64,000 nt of DNA, from IMG/VR virus record IMGVR_UViG_3300008267_000265, positions 1-64,000 of that record; one strand, given 5' to 3'. How positions within the stretch are numbered: the first letter of the stretch is position 1; every line of letters begins with the position of its first letter. This DNA is from a virus. Below the pieces are notes generated by a model. It was not told the DNA's origin. It worked only from the letters and a program-made list of their open reading frames with translations, and made no database searches. Shown piece after piece: positions 43,634 to 49,964 of the stretch. The position numbers and the translations under genes were made by a program.

Positions 43634-43828
43634 TTAGTTGATATAGCCTCTAACGATTCCGTATCTACCTTGGAAACTTTCTACCAAACCGTCTGCTAAA
43701 TCAACGATTTCATCGTAGAAGGTATTCAATGCTGCGTGAGCTGCAAATGAAGTTGTCTGTAGGTGAAAGATGTGAGCTTGTGTGCGTGATGCAAACAGCG
43801 TGCTGATGAATTGTGCGTATTGTTCCAT
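43634..43828 (-). CDS. 64-residue protein, unknown
   Basis: A small protein (M-E-Q-Y-A-Q-F-I-S-T-L-F-A-S-R-T start) with a mostly helical layout and no leader motif. Its ATG overlaps the stop of the upstream leader-bearing gene. No family recognised. Confidence 0.45.
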   Translation of the reverse strand: MEQYAQFISTLFASRTQAHIFHLQTTSFAAHAALNTFYDEIVDLADGLVESFQGRYGIVRGYIN

Positions 43829-44169
43829 TATTTTTTATCTTTATTTTCTGGTAATCCGTATGGGATGCCTAGTATGCTGTGTACAACACTTCTAAACATT
43901 TTTTGCGACTCTACTTGAAATGCTTTTAATAGTAAATCCTGTAGTACTTTATTGCCTACTAACAGTGGTATTTTATGGTTTTCTGGACCGTGGTAGAAAG
44001 CGCTTATTTCAAGTTTTAATTTATTGTTATCATCCACGTATAATCTAACAGATGGCACGTCGTCTACCTGCTCCGGGTCAGCGGGTTCATCTATTTGATT
44101 AAACTCCTCCTCACCAACAATACCTGCTAGTTCTTGTAATCTTCTTGATTCGTTGATTGATTGTTTCAT
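43828..44169 (-). CDS. small protein with INESRRLQELAG leader
   Basis: A 113-residue protein starting M-K-Q-S-I-N-E-S-R-R-L-Q-E-L-A-G-I-V-G-E, a variant of the leader at 42371 and 43305. The body has V-R-L-Y-V-D-D-N-N-K-L-K-L-E-I-S-A-F-Y and a helical C-terminus. Candidate protease sites are SINE/S and IVGE/E. It overlaps both neighbours at start and stop codons. Function unknown. Confidence 0.55.
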   Translation of the reverse strand: MKQSINESRRLQELAGIVGEEEFNQIDEPADPEQVDDVPSVRLYVDDNNKLKLEISAFYHGPENHKIPLLVGNKVLQDLLLKAFQVESQKMFRSVVHSILGIPYGLPENKDKK

Positions 44170-44783
44170 TACTCCTCTTCTTTTTCGATTTCTTTTTTAG
44201 ATGCCTCAACCCTTTGATGCTTACTGCGGAGCTCTGCGATTCTTTGTAGCATTTCTTGTGCTTTCATGTCATTACCCTCATCCATGCAGCGATTAACTTC
44301 TTTTTGCAGTTTCTTAATTGTTTCTTCAATTTTAGAAATTACTGTATGCTTCTTATCTTCGATTTCTTTTAGTTTATTTTGGATAGCTGCAATAAGCTGG
44401 TCAGCTGTTTTTACAGCTTTTGACTCCTCTTTGTAAATGCCGATTACCTCTTCCTCGTACAAGCCACCTCTAACCTGATTTGCAAAGTGTAATACGTTTG
44501 ACTCAAACACGATATCTTCCATTGTTGATCCTTCGTTTGGTCTAGTCACTACCCAAAAACTTCCAACTTCGTCTACCATTTCAGGCTGCTGGGCTTCTTC
44601 AATAGACTCATTTACGTGTTTTGGTAATCCTTTGTGCTTTGTAGATGCTACTTTTTCTAATTCTTTTTTAGACATCTTAGCCATTGATTTAGCTGCGCCT
44701 TTAAGATCTGTTGTTTTTCCTTTTTTCTTAGCTGCTAAAGCTGCTCCTGCTGCTTGTTGTTGTGCTTTTGATACTGCTGGCAT
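44169..44783 (-). CDS. DUF3008-like protein with coiled-coil extension
   Basis: A 204-residue protein from the ATG at 44783. The N-terminus M-P-A-V-S-K-A-Q-Q-Q-A-A-G-A-A-L-A-A-K-K-K-G then S-K-K-E-L-E-K-V-A-S-T-K-H-K-G-L-P is the pattern of the small DUF3008 family, normally about 60 residues. Here it is extended by a beta-rich middle (about 70-110) and a long charged coiled coil. An upstream ATG at 44816 would translate the promoter motif and is rejected. DUF3008 has no settled function. Confidence 0.6.
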   Translation of the reverse strand: MPAVSKAQQQAAGAALAAKKKGKTTDLKGAAKSMAKMSKKELEKVASTKHKGLPKHVNESIEEAQQPEMVDEVGSFWVVTRPNEGSTMEDIVFESNVLHFANQVRGGLYEEEVIGIYKEESKAVKTADQLIAAIQNKLKEIEDKKHTVISKIEETIKKLQKEVNRCMDEGNDMKAQEMLQRIAELRSKHQRVEASKKEIEKEEE

Positions 44784-44784
44784 G

Positions 44785-44910
44785 TTATTGTGAGTTATTT
44801 TGATTATAAATATCAAGTTTCTTAAGTTCAGCTATACGCTCTTTTACCTGTTGGTATATAGCTTTCTTGTCTCCTCCTCCCCATTTCTCTACTTCTCCAG
44901 CTGATGACAC
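44785..44910 (-). pseudogene. displaced 3' part of the zinc-ribbon gene (other frame)
   Basis: Overlapping the end of the gene at 44828, in the +1 frame, are 41 codons from a GTG to a TAA one base before the next gene. They read S-S-A-G-E-V-E-K-W-G-G-G-D-K-K-A and then an amphipathic helix A-I-Y-Q-Q-V-K-E-R-I-A-E-L-K-K-L. Proteins I know as homologues of this zinc-ribbon gene in other T4-like phages end with a similar G-x-V-E-x-W-x-G plus helix. This piece therefore looks like the true C-terminus, displaced by a frameshift or internal deletion. A small independent gene is the alternative. Confidence 0.4.
44806..44813 (-). promoter_or_regulatory. late-promoter-like motif before the DUF3008-like gene
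   Basis: The minus strand reads TGATATTTATAATC, 23 bases upstream of the ATG at 44783. It also lies inside the displaced frame at 44785-44910, so one of the two readings may be fortuitous. Confidence 0.35.
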
Positions 44911-45229
44911 AGTCAAAACAGGTTTTGTGGATGTTCCACATTTTCTTCTCAATATCGTGCGTTTTCATAAGACCCCCACAATTAGGACAGGAGAGAGGCA
45001 TTAAAACTAGTTCTTTGATCTTATCGAGTTTGGTAACTGTCTGCTTTATGCCGCTCTTGATAGTCCATTTCTTGCCACCCTCTTCCCAGATATCACCTTC
45101 TCCGTAGCTCTTCTTCTCTTTTTCCCAGCCAGCTTGCAGTTGTGTTGCATCTCCTGTGTTACCTGTGATGATGTTTCTCATTCTTTGCACATCTCTTGGT
45201 GCAAATTCTTTCTTTAAATTATTGTCCAT
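44828..45229 (-). CDS. zinc-ribbon protein, apparently truncated
   Basis: A 133-residue protein. Residues 40-70 (E-G-D-I-W-E-E-G-G-K-K-W-T-I-K-S-G-I-K-Q) and the zinc ribbon C-P-N-C-G-G ... H-K-T-C-F-D-C match a conserved but uncharacterised protein of T4-like phages. After the last Cys pair the frame turns Arg-rich (G-R-R-R-Q-E) with AGG and AGA codons and stops early. A better family-like C-terminus lies in the +1 frame (44785-44910). I therefore read the gene as shortened or frameshifted. The zinc ribbon itself is intact. Confidence 0.55.
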   Translation of the reverse strand: MDNNLKKEFAPRDVQRMRNIITGNTGDATQLQAGWEKEKKSYGEGDIWEEGGKKWTIKSGIKQTVTKLDKIKELVLMPLSCPNCGGLMKTHDIEKKMWNIHKTCFDCVISWRSREMGRRRQESYIPTGKRAYS

Positions 45230-45249
45230 AACATTTTATTTTATTATTA

Positions 45250-46053
45250 TTATTCGTCGTCGTCTGGAAATAGTTGGTGTGCTTTGCTTGTATCGATTTT
45301 CATGAATTTATTTACATCCTTTGGATCAGCTATGACATAGAATAAGCCGTCTTGCTCTTCTTCAGATGCTTTTCTTGTTCTGTGATTACCGTCTATCAAG
45401 ATCCACTCTGTCTTTTTTGATTCTGGATCTTCGAACTTTACTACGATTCCAATTGGCTTGCTGTAATCTATCTTCATAGCAGCTACCTTTGTAGGTTCTG
45501 CTACACTAAACTCAGGATGTGATAACTGCTTCATCATATATGGCTTGAATGGCTTAATGTTGCTTTTAACCTTTCCTGACTCAATCATTTGGTAAGCCCT
45601 TGTTACATCAAACAAATACCTACCGTTGTATGCTGAGAATATTTCATTTTCTGGTTTGATCTTAGCTTCGCTCATCATCTGCGATGACGCATCTAGATCA
45701 TAAACACTTAAATTCAGCTTACCGTAATCTCTCATTAAGATACCTGCCATCGCATTTGCTTCGTTCTCAATCTCCGATCCAGTATCACCTGAGTTAGTTG
45801 CGATCATACCAAGCTCGTTCTGTCTGTGGTGTACCAGTTCATGTGCCAAACTTCTACACACATCTGCTAAATTTCTGCCTGGGTAGTACAGTCTTATTTG
45901 GTTCTCATGCACACTATACTCACCGTATGATCTAAATTGCTCAACAAAGCTTCTATCATTTATCAGTTTAATCACAGGTAGCGACTGTATGTTTAACTCT
46001 TCTTTACAGTATCTAATAAAGTGTTTTATTATATCAAGCTTGTTTTGGTTCAT
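45250..46053 (-). CDS. zincin metallopeptidase fused to a ParB-like domain
   Basis: A 267-residue protein with two parts. Residues 1-110 have a zincin signature: S-L-A-H-E-L-V-H-H (H71-E-x-x-H75) and a downstream E-N-E-A-N (Glu98) as third ligand. Residues about 165-255 contain I-L-I-D-G-N-H-R-T-R-K-A, the D-G-N-H-R motif of ParB/sulfiredoxin-type nucleotide-binding domains. Between them is Q-M-M-S-E-A-K, similar to prohead-protease sites. The combination is unusual. Peptidase activity is well supported; the role of the second domain is open. The start overlaps the upstream nucleotidyltransferase gene. Confidence 0.65.
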   Translation of the reverse strand: MNQNKLDIIKHFIRYCKEELNIQSLPVIKLINDRSFVEQFRSYGEYSVHENQIRLYYPGRNLADVCRSLAHELVHHRQNELGMIATNSGDTGSEIENEANAMAGILMRDYGKLNLSVYDLDASSQMMSEAKIKPENEIFSAYNGRYLFDVTRAYQMIESGKVKSNIKPFKPYMMKQLSHPEFSVAEPTKVAAMKIDYSKPIGIVVKFEDPESKKTEWILIDGNHRTRKASEEEQDGLFYVIADPKDVNKFMKIDTSKAHQLFPDDDE

Positions 46054-46726
46054 TTGGTATAGGTGGTGCTTTAGGTATAGGTGGTGCTTCAGGTGTTGCT
46101 GGTTCAGCCGGTGCTGGTTCTTCTTGCGGTTCTGGTTGCTCTTCCGGTGGCTGAATTGTTGCTGTCAGCATTTGAAATATTTTTGGAGCGAATCCTTTAT
46201 TGTAAGCTGCTTCTGGGATTGTTGTTTTGAATCCCTCATAATCACGCTTTCTCAAAAGCTCTCTAACGTAGTACGAATTAACTCTACCATCCTTCTCCTG
46301 TACTGAGATTGTCTTTAGAATGTTTGGGTATCTTTGTCGTAGACTTTTCATGTATTCCTGATCATCCTTCTCATCTTCTCCTCCTGCTACGTAGATTGCT
46401 TTTAGATCCTCTTTACCTGCCAAGTATTTAAAGATATCTTCTACTGGACTATCCTCTTCGGCTATTCTTACTTTGATCTTTGGATTTGGTTCTGCCTTCA
46501 AAAACATCTTCCACACTTGCAGTGACTGCTCTGGTGTGAGGCCTTCTTCAGTTTTTCTGCTTATTATAACAACTACTTCTGTTATATAATTTCTGGATGT
46601 GAGATTTTTAGCAGCTTTAAAGTGACCTTTATGAGGTGGCTTGAAACCTGCTGGATAAAAGCAGATGCCTGCTTCGTTTACAATCTCTTCAACTATTAAT
46701 TTGGCTATTGATGTGTAGTCAATCAT
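46034..46726 (-). CDS. nucleotidyltransferase (cytidylyltransferase-like) with Pro-rich tail
   Basis: A 230-residue protein. Residues 20-32 (I-C-F-Y-P-A-G-F-K-P-P-H-K-G-H) carry the HxGH motif of the nucleotidyltransferase superfamily, which includes NMN adenylyltransferases and cytidylyltransferases. V-V-V-I-I-S-R-K-T and N-S-Y-Y-V-R-E-L-L-R match the later strand and the usual ISSTxxR region. The first 19 residues (I-A-K-L-I-V-E-E-I-V-N-E-A) form a leader like the capsid-targeting ones. The C-terminal 40 residues are Pro/Glu/Ala repeats. The substrate is unknown. Either NAD metabolism or delivery with the virion is possible. Confidence 0.7.
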   Translation of the reverse strand: MIDYTSIAKLIVEEIVNEAGICFYPAGFKPPHKGHFKAAKNLTSRNYITEVVVIISRKTEEGLTPEQSLQVWKMFLKAEPNPKIKVRIAEEDSPVEDIFKYLAGKEDLKAIYVAGGEDEKDDQEYMKSLRQRYPNILKTISVQEKDGRVNSYYVRELLRKRDYEGFKTTIPEAAYNKGFAPKIFQMLTATIQPPEEQPEPQEEPAPAEPATPEAPPIPKAPPIPNEPKQA

Positions 46727-46732
46727 ATGATA

Positions 46733-46740
46733 ATAAATAT
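46733..46740 (-). promoter_or_regulatory. late-promoter-like motif abutting the nucleotidyltransferase
   Basis: The minus strand reads ATATTTATTATCAT, ending 6 bases before the ATG at 46726 and overlapping the stop of the exonuclease gene. Confidence 0.35.
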
Positions 46741-47396
46741 CATTGAGCCGGATCTACCTCGGTAATTAGTTGGTTATTACGTTTTTTAAACAATTCTTTT
46801 AGCTCTTCCATGTATTTTGCAGCCTGCTCAATCCTATCTATCATGCTTTTTACCTCATCCTCATTACGATTCAGTCTGTAAACGAACATAGTATACTCGG
46901 AATCTACTCTTGGATCAAAGCTAATAAAGTCACACCACTGCGCATTTGCACATATCATATTAGAAATACACTGGTAGTAATAGTCGGATGCTATCTTTTT
47001 GAAGTCTGCATCTGTCTTTATCATGCCGTGCTTAAAGTGTTTTGCAGATGTATAGGGGCATTTCACTTCTATAATACCTTCAGGCGGTGCTATTCCGTCC
47101 GGAGATCCGCCGTAGTAGTCGTTGTATACTATAAAAGATGCCTTATCTACTTGTGTTTTTGTAATATCTGAGTAGTGTTCTATCGCTACTGGCTCCCAAT
47201 TCGTTCCCCATTCTAAGGCTATTCCAGTGGCTGAGGATGCTGCACCGCCGTAAAACTCCGATACTTTTTCCAGTAGGTAGGTCTTTGCTGTCTCACTAAA
47301 CCCCTCTTTGCCCATTATTTTATGTACTTCAGAGCTTGTTATTTTACCTTTTCTGATCTTGAACCATTCCTGGCTTCTTTGTTCAATTATCTGCAT
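46740..47396 (-). CDS. YqaJ/lambda-exonuclease family recombination nuclease
   Basis: A 218-residue protein. The start Q-R-S-Q-E-W-F-K-I-R-K-G-K-I-T-S-S is typical of YqaJ-type recombinases. Active-site residues are Glu68 (N-W-E-P-V-A), Asp100 (G-S-P-D-G) and E110-x-K112 (I-I-E-V-K-C-P). Such 5'-3' exonucleases resect double-strand ends for single-strand annealing or replication-linked recombination. It overlaps the primase gene by 10 bases. No single-strand annealing partner is visible in this window. Confidence 0.8.
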   Translation of the reverse strand: MQIIEQRSQEWFKIRKGKITSSEVHKIMGKEGFSETAKTYLLEKVSEFYGGAASSATGIALEWGTNWEPVAIEHYSDITKTQVDKASFIVYNDYYGGSPDGIAPPEGIIEVKCPYTSAKHFKHGMIKTDADFKKIASDYYYQCISNMICANAQWCDFISFDPRVDSEYTMFVYRLNRNEDEVKSMIDRIEQAAKYMEELKELFKKRNNQLITEVDPAQ

Positions 47397-48154
47397 AGTT
47401 GCATTTTCTTTAGTAGCAAGTCGCTGAATGTTAGCTGCTTTGCTGTGTGTAAATACTTTGTTATATTTTCAAAGCCAATATCGGATGGGTCTTTTCCTTC
47501 TAATTCAATCAAATAAACGTCTTTACCGAGGTTTAATAATTGTTGTGAGTAGTTGATAGCTTCCTTTAAGGCATCGTTATCTAACGCAAGATAAACCGTT
47601 TTAACATCATTCTCTACGAGCTTCATCATAAGAGACTTTGGAATCGTCTTACCGAAGAGTGGTATTGCATTTCTTTTGAGTGCTATTGCGTCAAAAATAC
47701 CCTCACATAGTATGACTGGTACCTTCCAATTAATATAATACTCAAAACCAATCAGCTCATTCTTGTTGCAAGACGGTGCATTATACTTTCTTCCTGGATC
47801 TTTCTCGAATGATCTTGAGATGTAGTAGTTTAGTTTACCATTTTTATCGTAGGATGGCACTTGGTAAGTTTTGTTCTGTTCTTCTCCTTTTCCATCTGGA
47901 AAGTAGGACCTCATTTCACTTACTTGTGTAGGATCTGCGTGTAGTTTCTTGAGTAATGATACTAGATTTCTACCCTTAGTTGCAGGCTGACACGTCCAGC
48001 AGTTATAGAAGCCAGTCGTTGGATCTATCTCAAGTTTTGGTTTATGATGCTTGCAGAAAGGACAATGGAAGGCGTGATTACCCTTCGTAGATGGCTTGGA
48101 TCTACCAATAACAGTGTGTAATAAACCTAATACTAACCGTGCTTTTTCGTTCAT
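47387..48154 (-). CDS. DNA primase (zinc finger plus TOPRIM)
   Basis: A 255-residue protein. The zinc site is C31-P-F-C34 with N-C52-W-T-C55, as in CHC2-type primase fingers. The TOPRIM part has L-C-E151-G-I-F-D-A, L-D192-N-D194-A and D-P-S-D. Primases lay down RNA primers at the replication fork. It is shorter than T4 gp61 and bacterial DnaG and lacks a helicase domain. It lies with endonuclease I and exonuclease genes in a DNA-metabolism island. Confidence 0.8.
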   Translation of the reverse strand: MNEKARLVLGLLHTVIGRSKPSTKGNHAFHCPFCKHHKPKLEIDPTTGFYNCWTCQPATKGRNLVSLLKKLHADPTQVSEMRSYFPDGKGEEQNKTYQVPSYDKNGKLNYYISRSFEKDPGRKYNAPSCNKNELIGFEYYINWKVPVILCEGIFDAIALKRNAIPLFGKTIPKSLMMKLVENDVKTVYLALDNDALKEAINYSQQLLNLGKDVYLIELEGKDPSDIGFENITKYLHTAKQLTFSDLLLKKMQLCR

Positions 48155-48178
48155 AGTATACCTTTAACTTATACTATA

Positions 48179-48619
48179 CTACTTCTTCTTTGTATTTGCA
48201 ACAGGCTGTTCTTCCAGCCATGCGTCCGGAATCTTTTTATCGGCGTACGGTATGCCTAGTGCTTCACACCAACTGCCATAGGTTGTCTTTGATCTCTTGG
48301 ATATTTTTGTATTGGAGTTGCTAAATACGAATCTAATATCAAGCTCTGGGTGTTGTTCTTTAATCAGCTTGTGCTTCTTTCTATCTGCTAGTACGAATCT
48401 ACCTTTTGTTTCTACAATAATTCCGTTCCATAGCTTGAAATCGGGTAAGTAGGTGTGATCTTTAGCGGGGACTGTATATTTTACAGTATTTGCTTTGTCT
48501 TCGTAGTCGTAATATATCTTTTGTTGTTGTAGTTGCTCTGCAACCGCTTCTTCTAATCCGCTGCGGTATCCGTGCTTTATTGCTCTTGCTCTCGCACTAA
48601 CCTTTTTCTTTTTTTTCAT
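48179..48619 (-). CDS. endonuclease I (T7 gp3-like Holliday junction resolvase)
   Basis: A 146-residue protein. The family pattern is clear: Y-R-S-G-L-E-E-A-V-A-E-Q-L (Glu23/24), T-Y-L-P-D60-F, I-I-V-E70-T-K72-G-R-F, then D-R-K-K-H-K-L-I-K-E-Q-H-P-E-L-D-I-R-F-V-F. T7 endonuclease I cuts branched DNA and debranches replicating phage DNA before packaging. Both ends carry Lys-rich tails. It sits upstream of the primase gene. Confidence 0.85.
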   Translation of the reverse strand: MKKKKKVSARARAIKHGYRSGLEEAVAEQLQQQKIYYDYEDKANTVKYTVPAKDHTYLPDFKLWNGIIVETKGRFVLADRKKHKLIKEQHPELDIRFVFSNSNTKISKRSKTTYGSWCEALGIPYADKKIPDAWLEEQPVANTKKK

Positions 48620-48628
48620 AAGTTTGTT

Positions 48629-49000
48629 TTAAGAATCCCATCTGACTATGAACGTCATATCCGTATTGGATGGGATCGGGTATGGGGTCGCCAATTTACC
48701 AACTACTAGTAGATCGTTATTTTCATTGTAAAGACCTATGGTAGTTGCATATGGACGGAAGTCTGATCCCGTAATATTATCAGCTAATGTACCATCTATA
48801 ATTTGACCATTTATAGCCGTTTGCCCTGGTGGTGCAAAAAACGGTAATGCTGCTGAGGAGGTTATACCTGATACCCTAGCAAATACTGATGGATTCTGTG
48901 AGTAATTAAAGTCGTTTTCTAAAACTCTACACTTAACCTCGTTCTGATAAATTGTGGTTTCAGAGGTAAGTCTTAGTTGGTATGGTATTGTTGTTGGCAT
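48629..49000 (-). CDS. short paralogue of a baseplate-region protein
   Basis: A 123-residue protein resembling the last 130 residues of the 361-residue protein at 59325: both have N-Y-S-x-N-P-S, Y-x-T-T-I-G-(L/M)-Y-N-(E/D)-N and (V/A)-(G/A)-K-L ahead of a final V-(R/K)-(W/L)-D. It looks like the C-terminal domain on its own. It sits beside glycosyltransferases and DNA-metabolism genes, away from its relative. A virion role is inferred from the homology. Confidence 0.55.
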   Translation of the reverse strand: MPTTIPYQLRLTSETTIYQNEVKCRVLENDFNYSQNPSVFARVSGITSSAALPFFAPPGQTAINGQIIDGTLADNITGSDFRPYATTIGLYNENNDLLVVGKLATPYPIPSNTDMTFIVRWDS

Positions 49001-49004
49001 GCTT

Positions 49005-49012
49005 ATAAATAG
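49005..49012 (-). promoter_or_regulatory. late-promoter-like motif abutting the 123-residue gene
   Basis: The minus strand reads AATCTATTTATAAGC, ending 4 bases before the ATG at 49000. No later in-frame ATG is available near the N-terminus. Confidence 0.4.
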
Positions 49013-49019
49013 ATTATTG

Positions 49020-49964
49020 CTACTGTTTTACTTCAACTACAGCTATATTTGCTGCATACGAGTACTCATCTGTCATTGGAAACAGCTCTTTACTCTTTGC
49101 ATAATGTCTTATCATATTTGCAAATTTTTGCCTGTCCATGTCTTTTTTAAAACAGAATTTATGAATAAGAAAATCGCAGAGTCTGTGAGCATCTTCTATT
49201 GGTTGTACGTTCGTAACAAATTCTTCTTTTGAATAAATTATTCCATACGCATTGTAGAAGGTGCCTGGAGCATACTGCACGTACGGCACTCCTTTTAGGA
49301 GCGCATCCACTGCAAAAGTAGAGTTGAAGGATACACAAAATTCTGCATTGTCTATTATACTCAACCTTGCTTTTCCATACTTACATCCATACTGCTTTAC
49401 AATGGCTTCTAACTCTGCGTAGATTTCTCCAGAATTCCATGGATGAAATTTAACAAATAGTTTATCTCCGTAAAATTTACAGCAATCTCTTACAAACTCT
49501 AAGTACTTCTTTGTACTTGTTACGCTCAGTATCGATCTATCTGTTGGATTCTGTAGTATCAAGACCGGGCCAGTCCAGCTAGCGATCTCACTTTCATTGT
49601 ATGTTGCATTGTATTTAGATTGCTGATGGGCTGGAAGACTTTGTATCAACTCTCTAGCACTTTTTTTATCTTCTAGATCAAAGTCAGCCACTGCCTTATA
49701 ACCAGCTGCTGTGTTTAATGAAATAGTCTGGTAGTTGCCAACTGTATCTATAAAGGATGCGTTGTGAAAAAAGCCTGTTTCCATCACACCGTATCTATCG
49801 CCGTACTGAGCAGTATACGGCTTAGTTCCCCAGTAGACAACATACTCGTAATCTGTTTTACTCTTGTGGCTAAAAGTGAATCCTAGCTCTTGAGCCTCTG
49901 CTTCTGTTGTTAGCGGTAGCAGTCCGTAGTTAGTTGCGTATGATGGCAGTACTATACTAGACAC
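49020..49964 (-). CDS. capsule-synthesis-type glycosyltransferase-like protein
   Basis: A 314-residue protein. The C-terminal half has the layout of KpsC/KpsS-like capsular polysaccharide transferases: L-F-V-K-F-H-P-W-N, then S-I-I-D-N-A-E-F-C-V-S-F-N-S-T and A-L-L-K-G-V-P-Y-V-Q-Y-A. Those enzymes transfer sugars onto surface glycans. The N-terminus is less clear. It overlaps the second glycosyltransferase by 13 bases. Targets could be virion proteins, phage DNA or host glycan; see the neighbouring threonine-rich protein. Confidence 0.6.
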   Translation of the reverse strand: MSSIVLPSYATNYGLLPLTTEAEAQELGFTFSHKSKTDYEYVVYWGTKPYTAQYGDRYGVMETGFFHNASFIDTVGNYQTISLNTAAGYKAVADFDLEDKKSARELIQSLPAHQQSKYNATYNESEIASWTGPVLILQNPTDRSILSVTSTKKYLEFVRDCCKFYGDKLFVKFHPWNSGEIYAELEAIVKQYGCKYGKARLSIIDNAEFCVSFNSTFAVDALLKGVPYVQYAPGTFYNAYGIIYSKEEFVTNVQPIEDAHRLCDFLIHKFCFKKDMDRQKFANMIRHYAKSKELFPMTDEYSYAANIAVVEVKQ

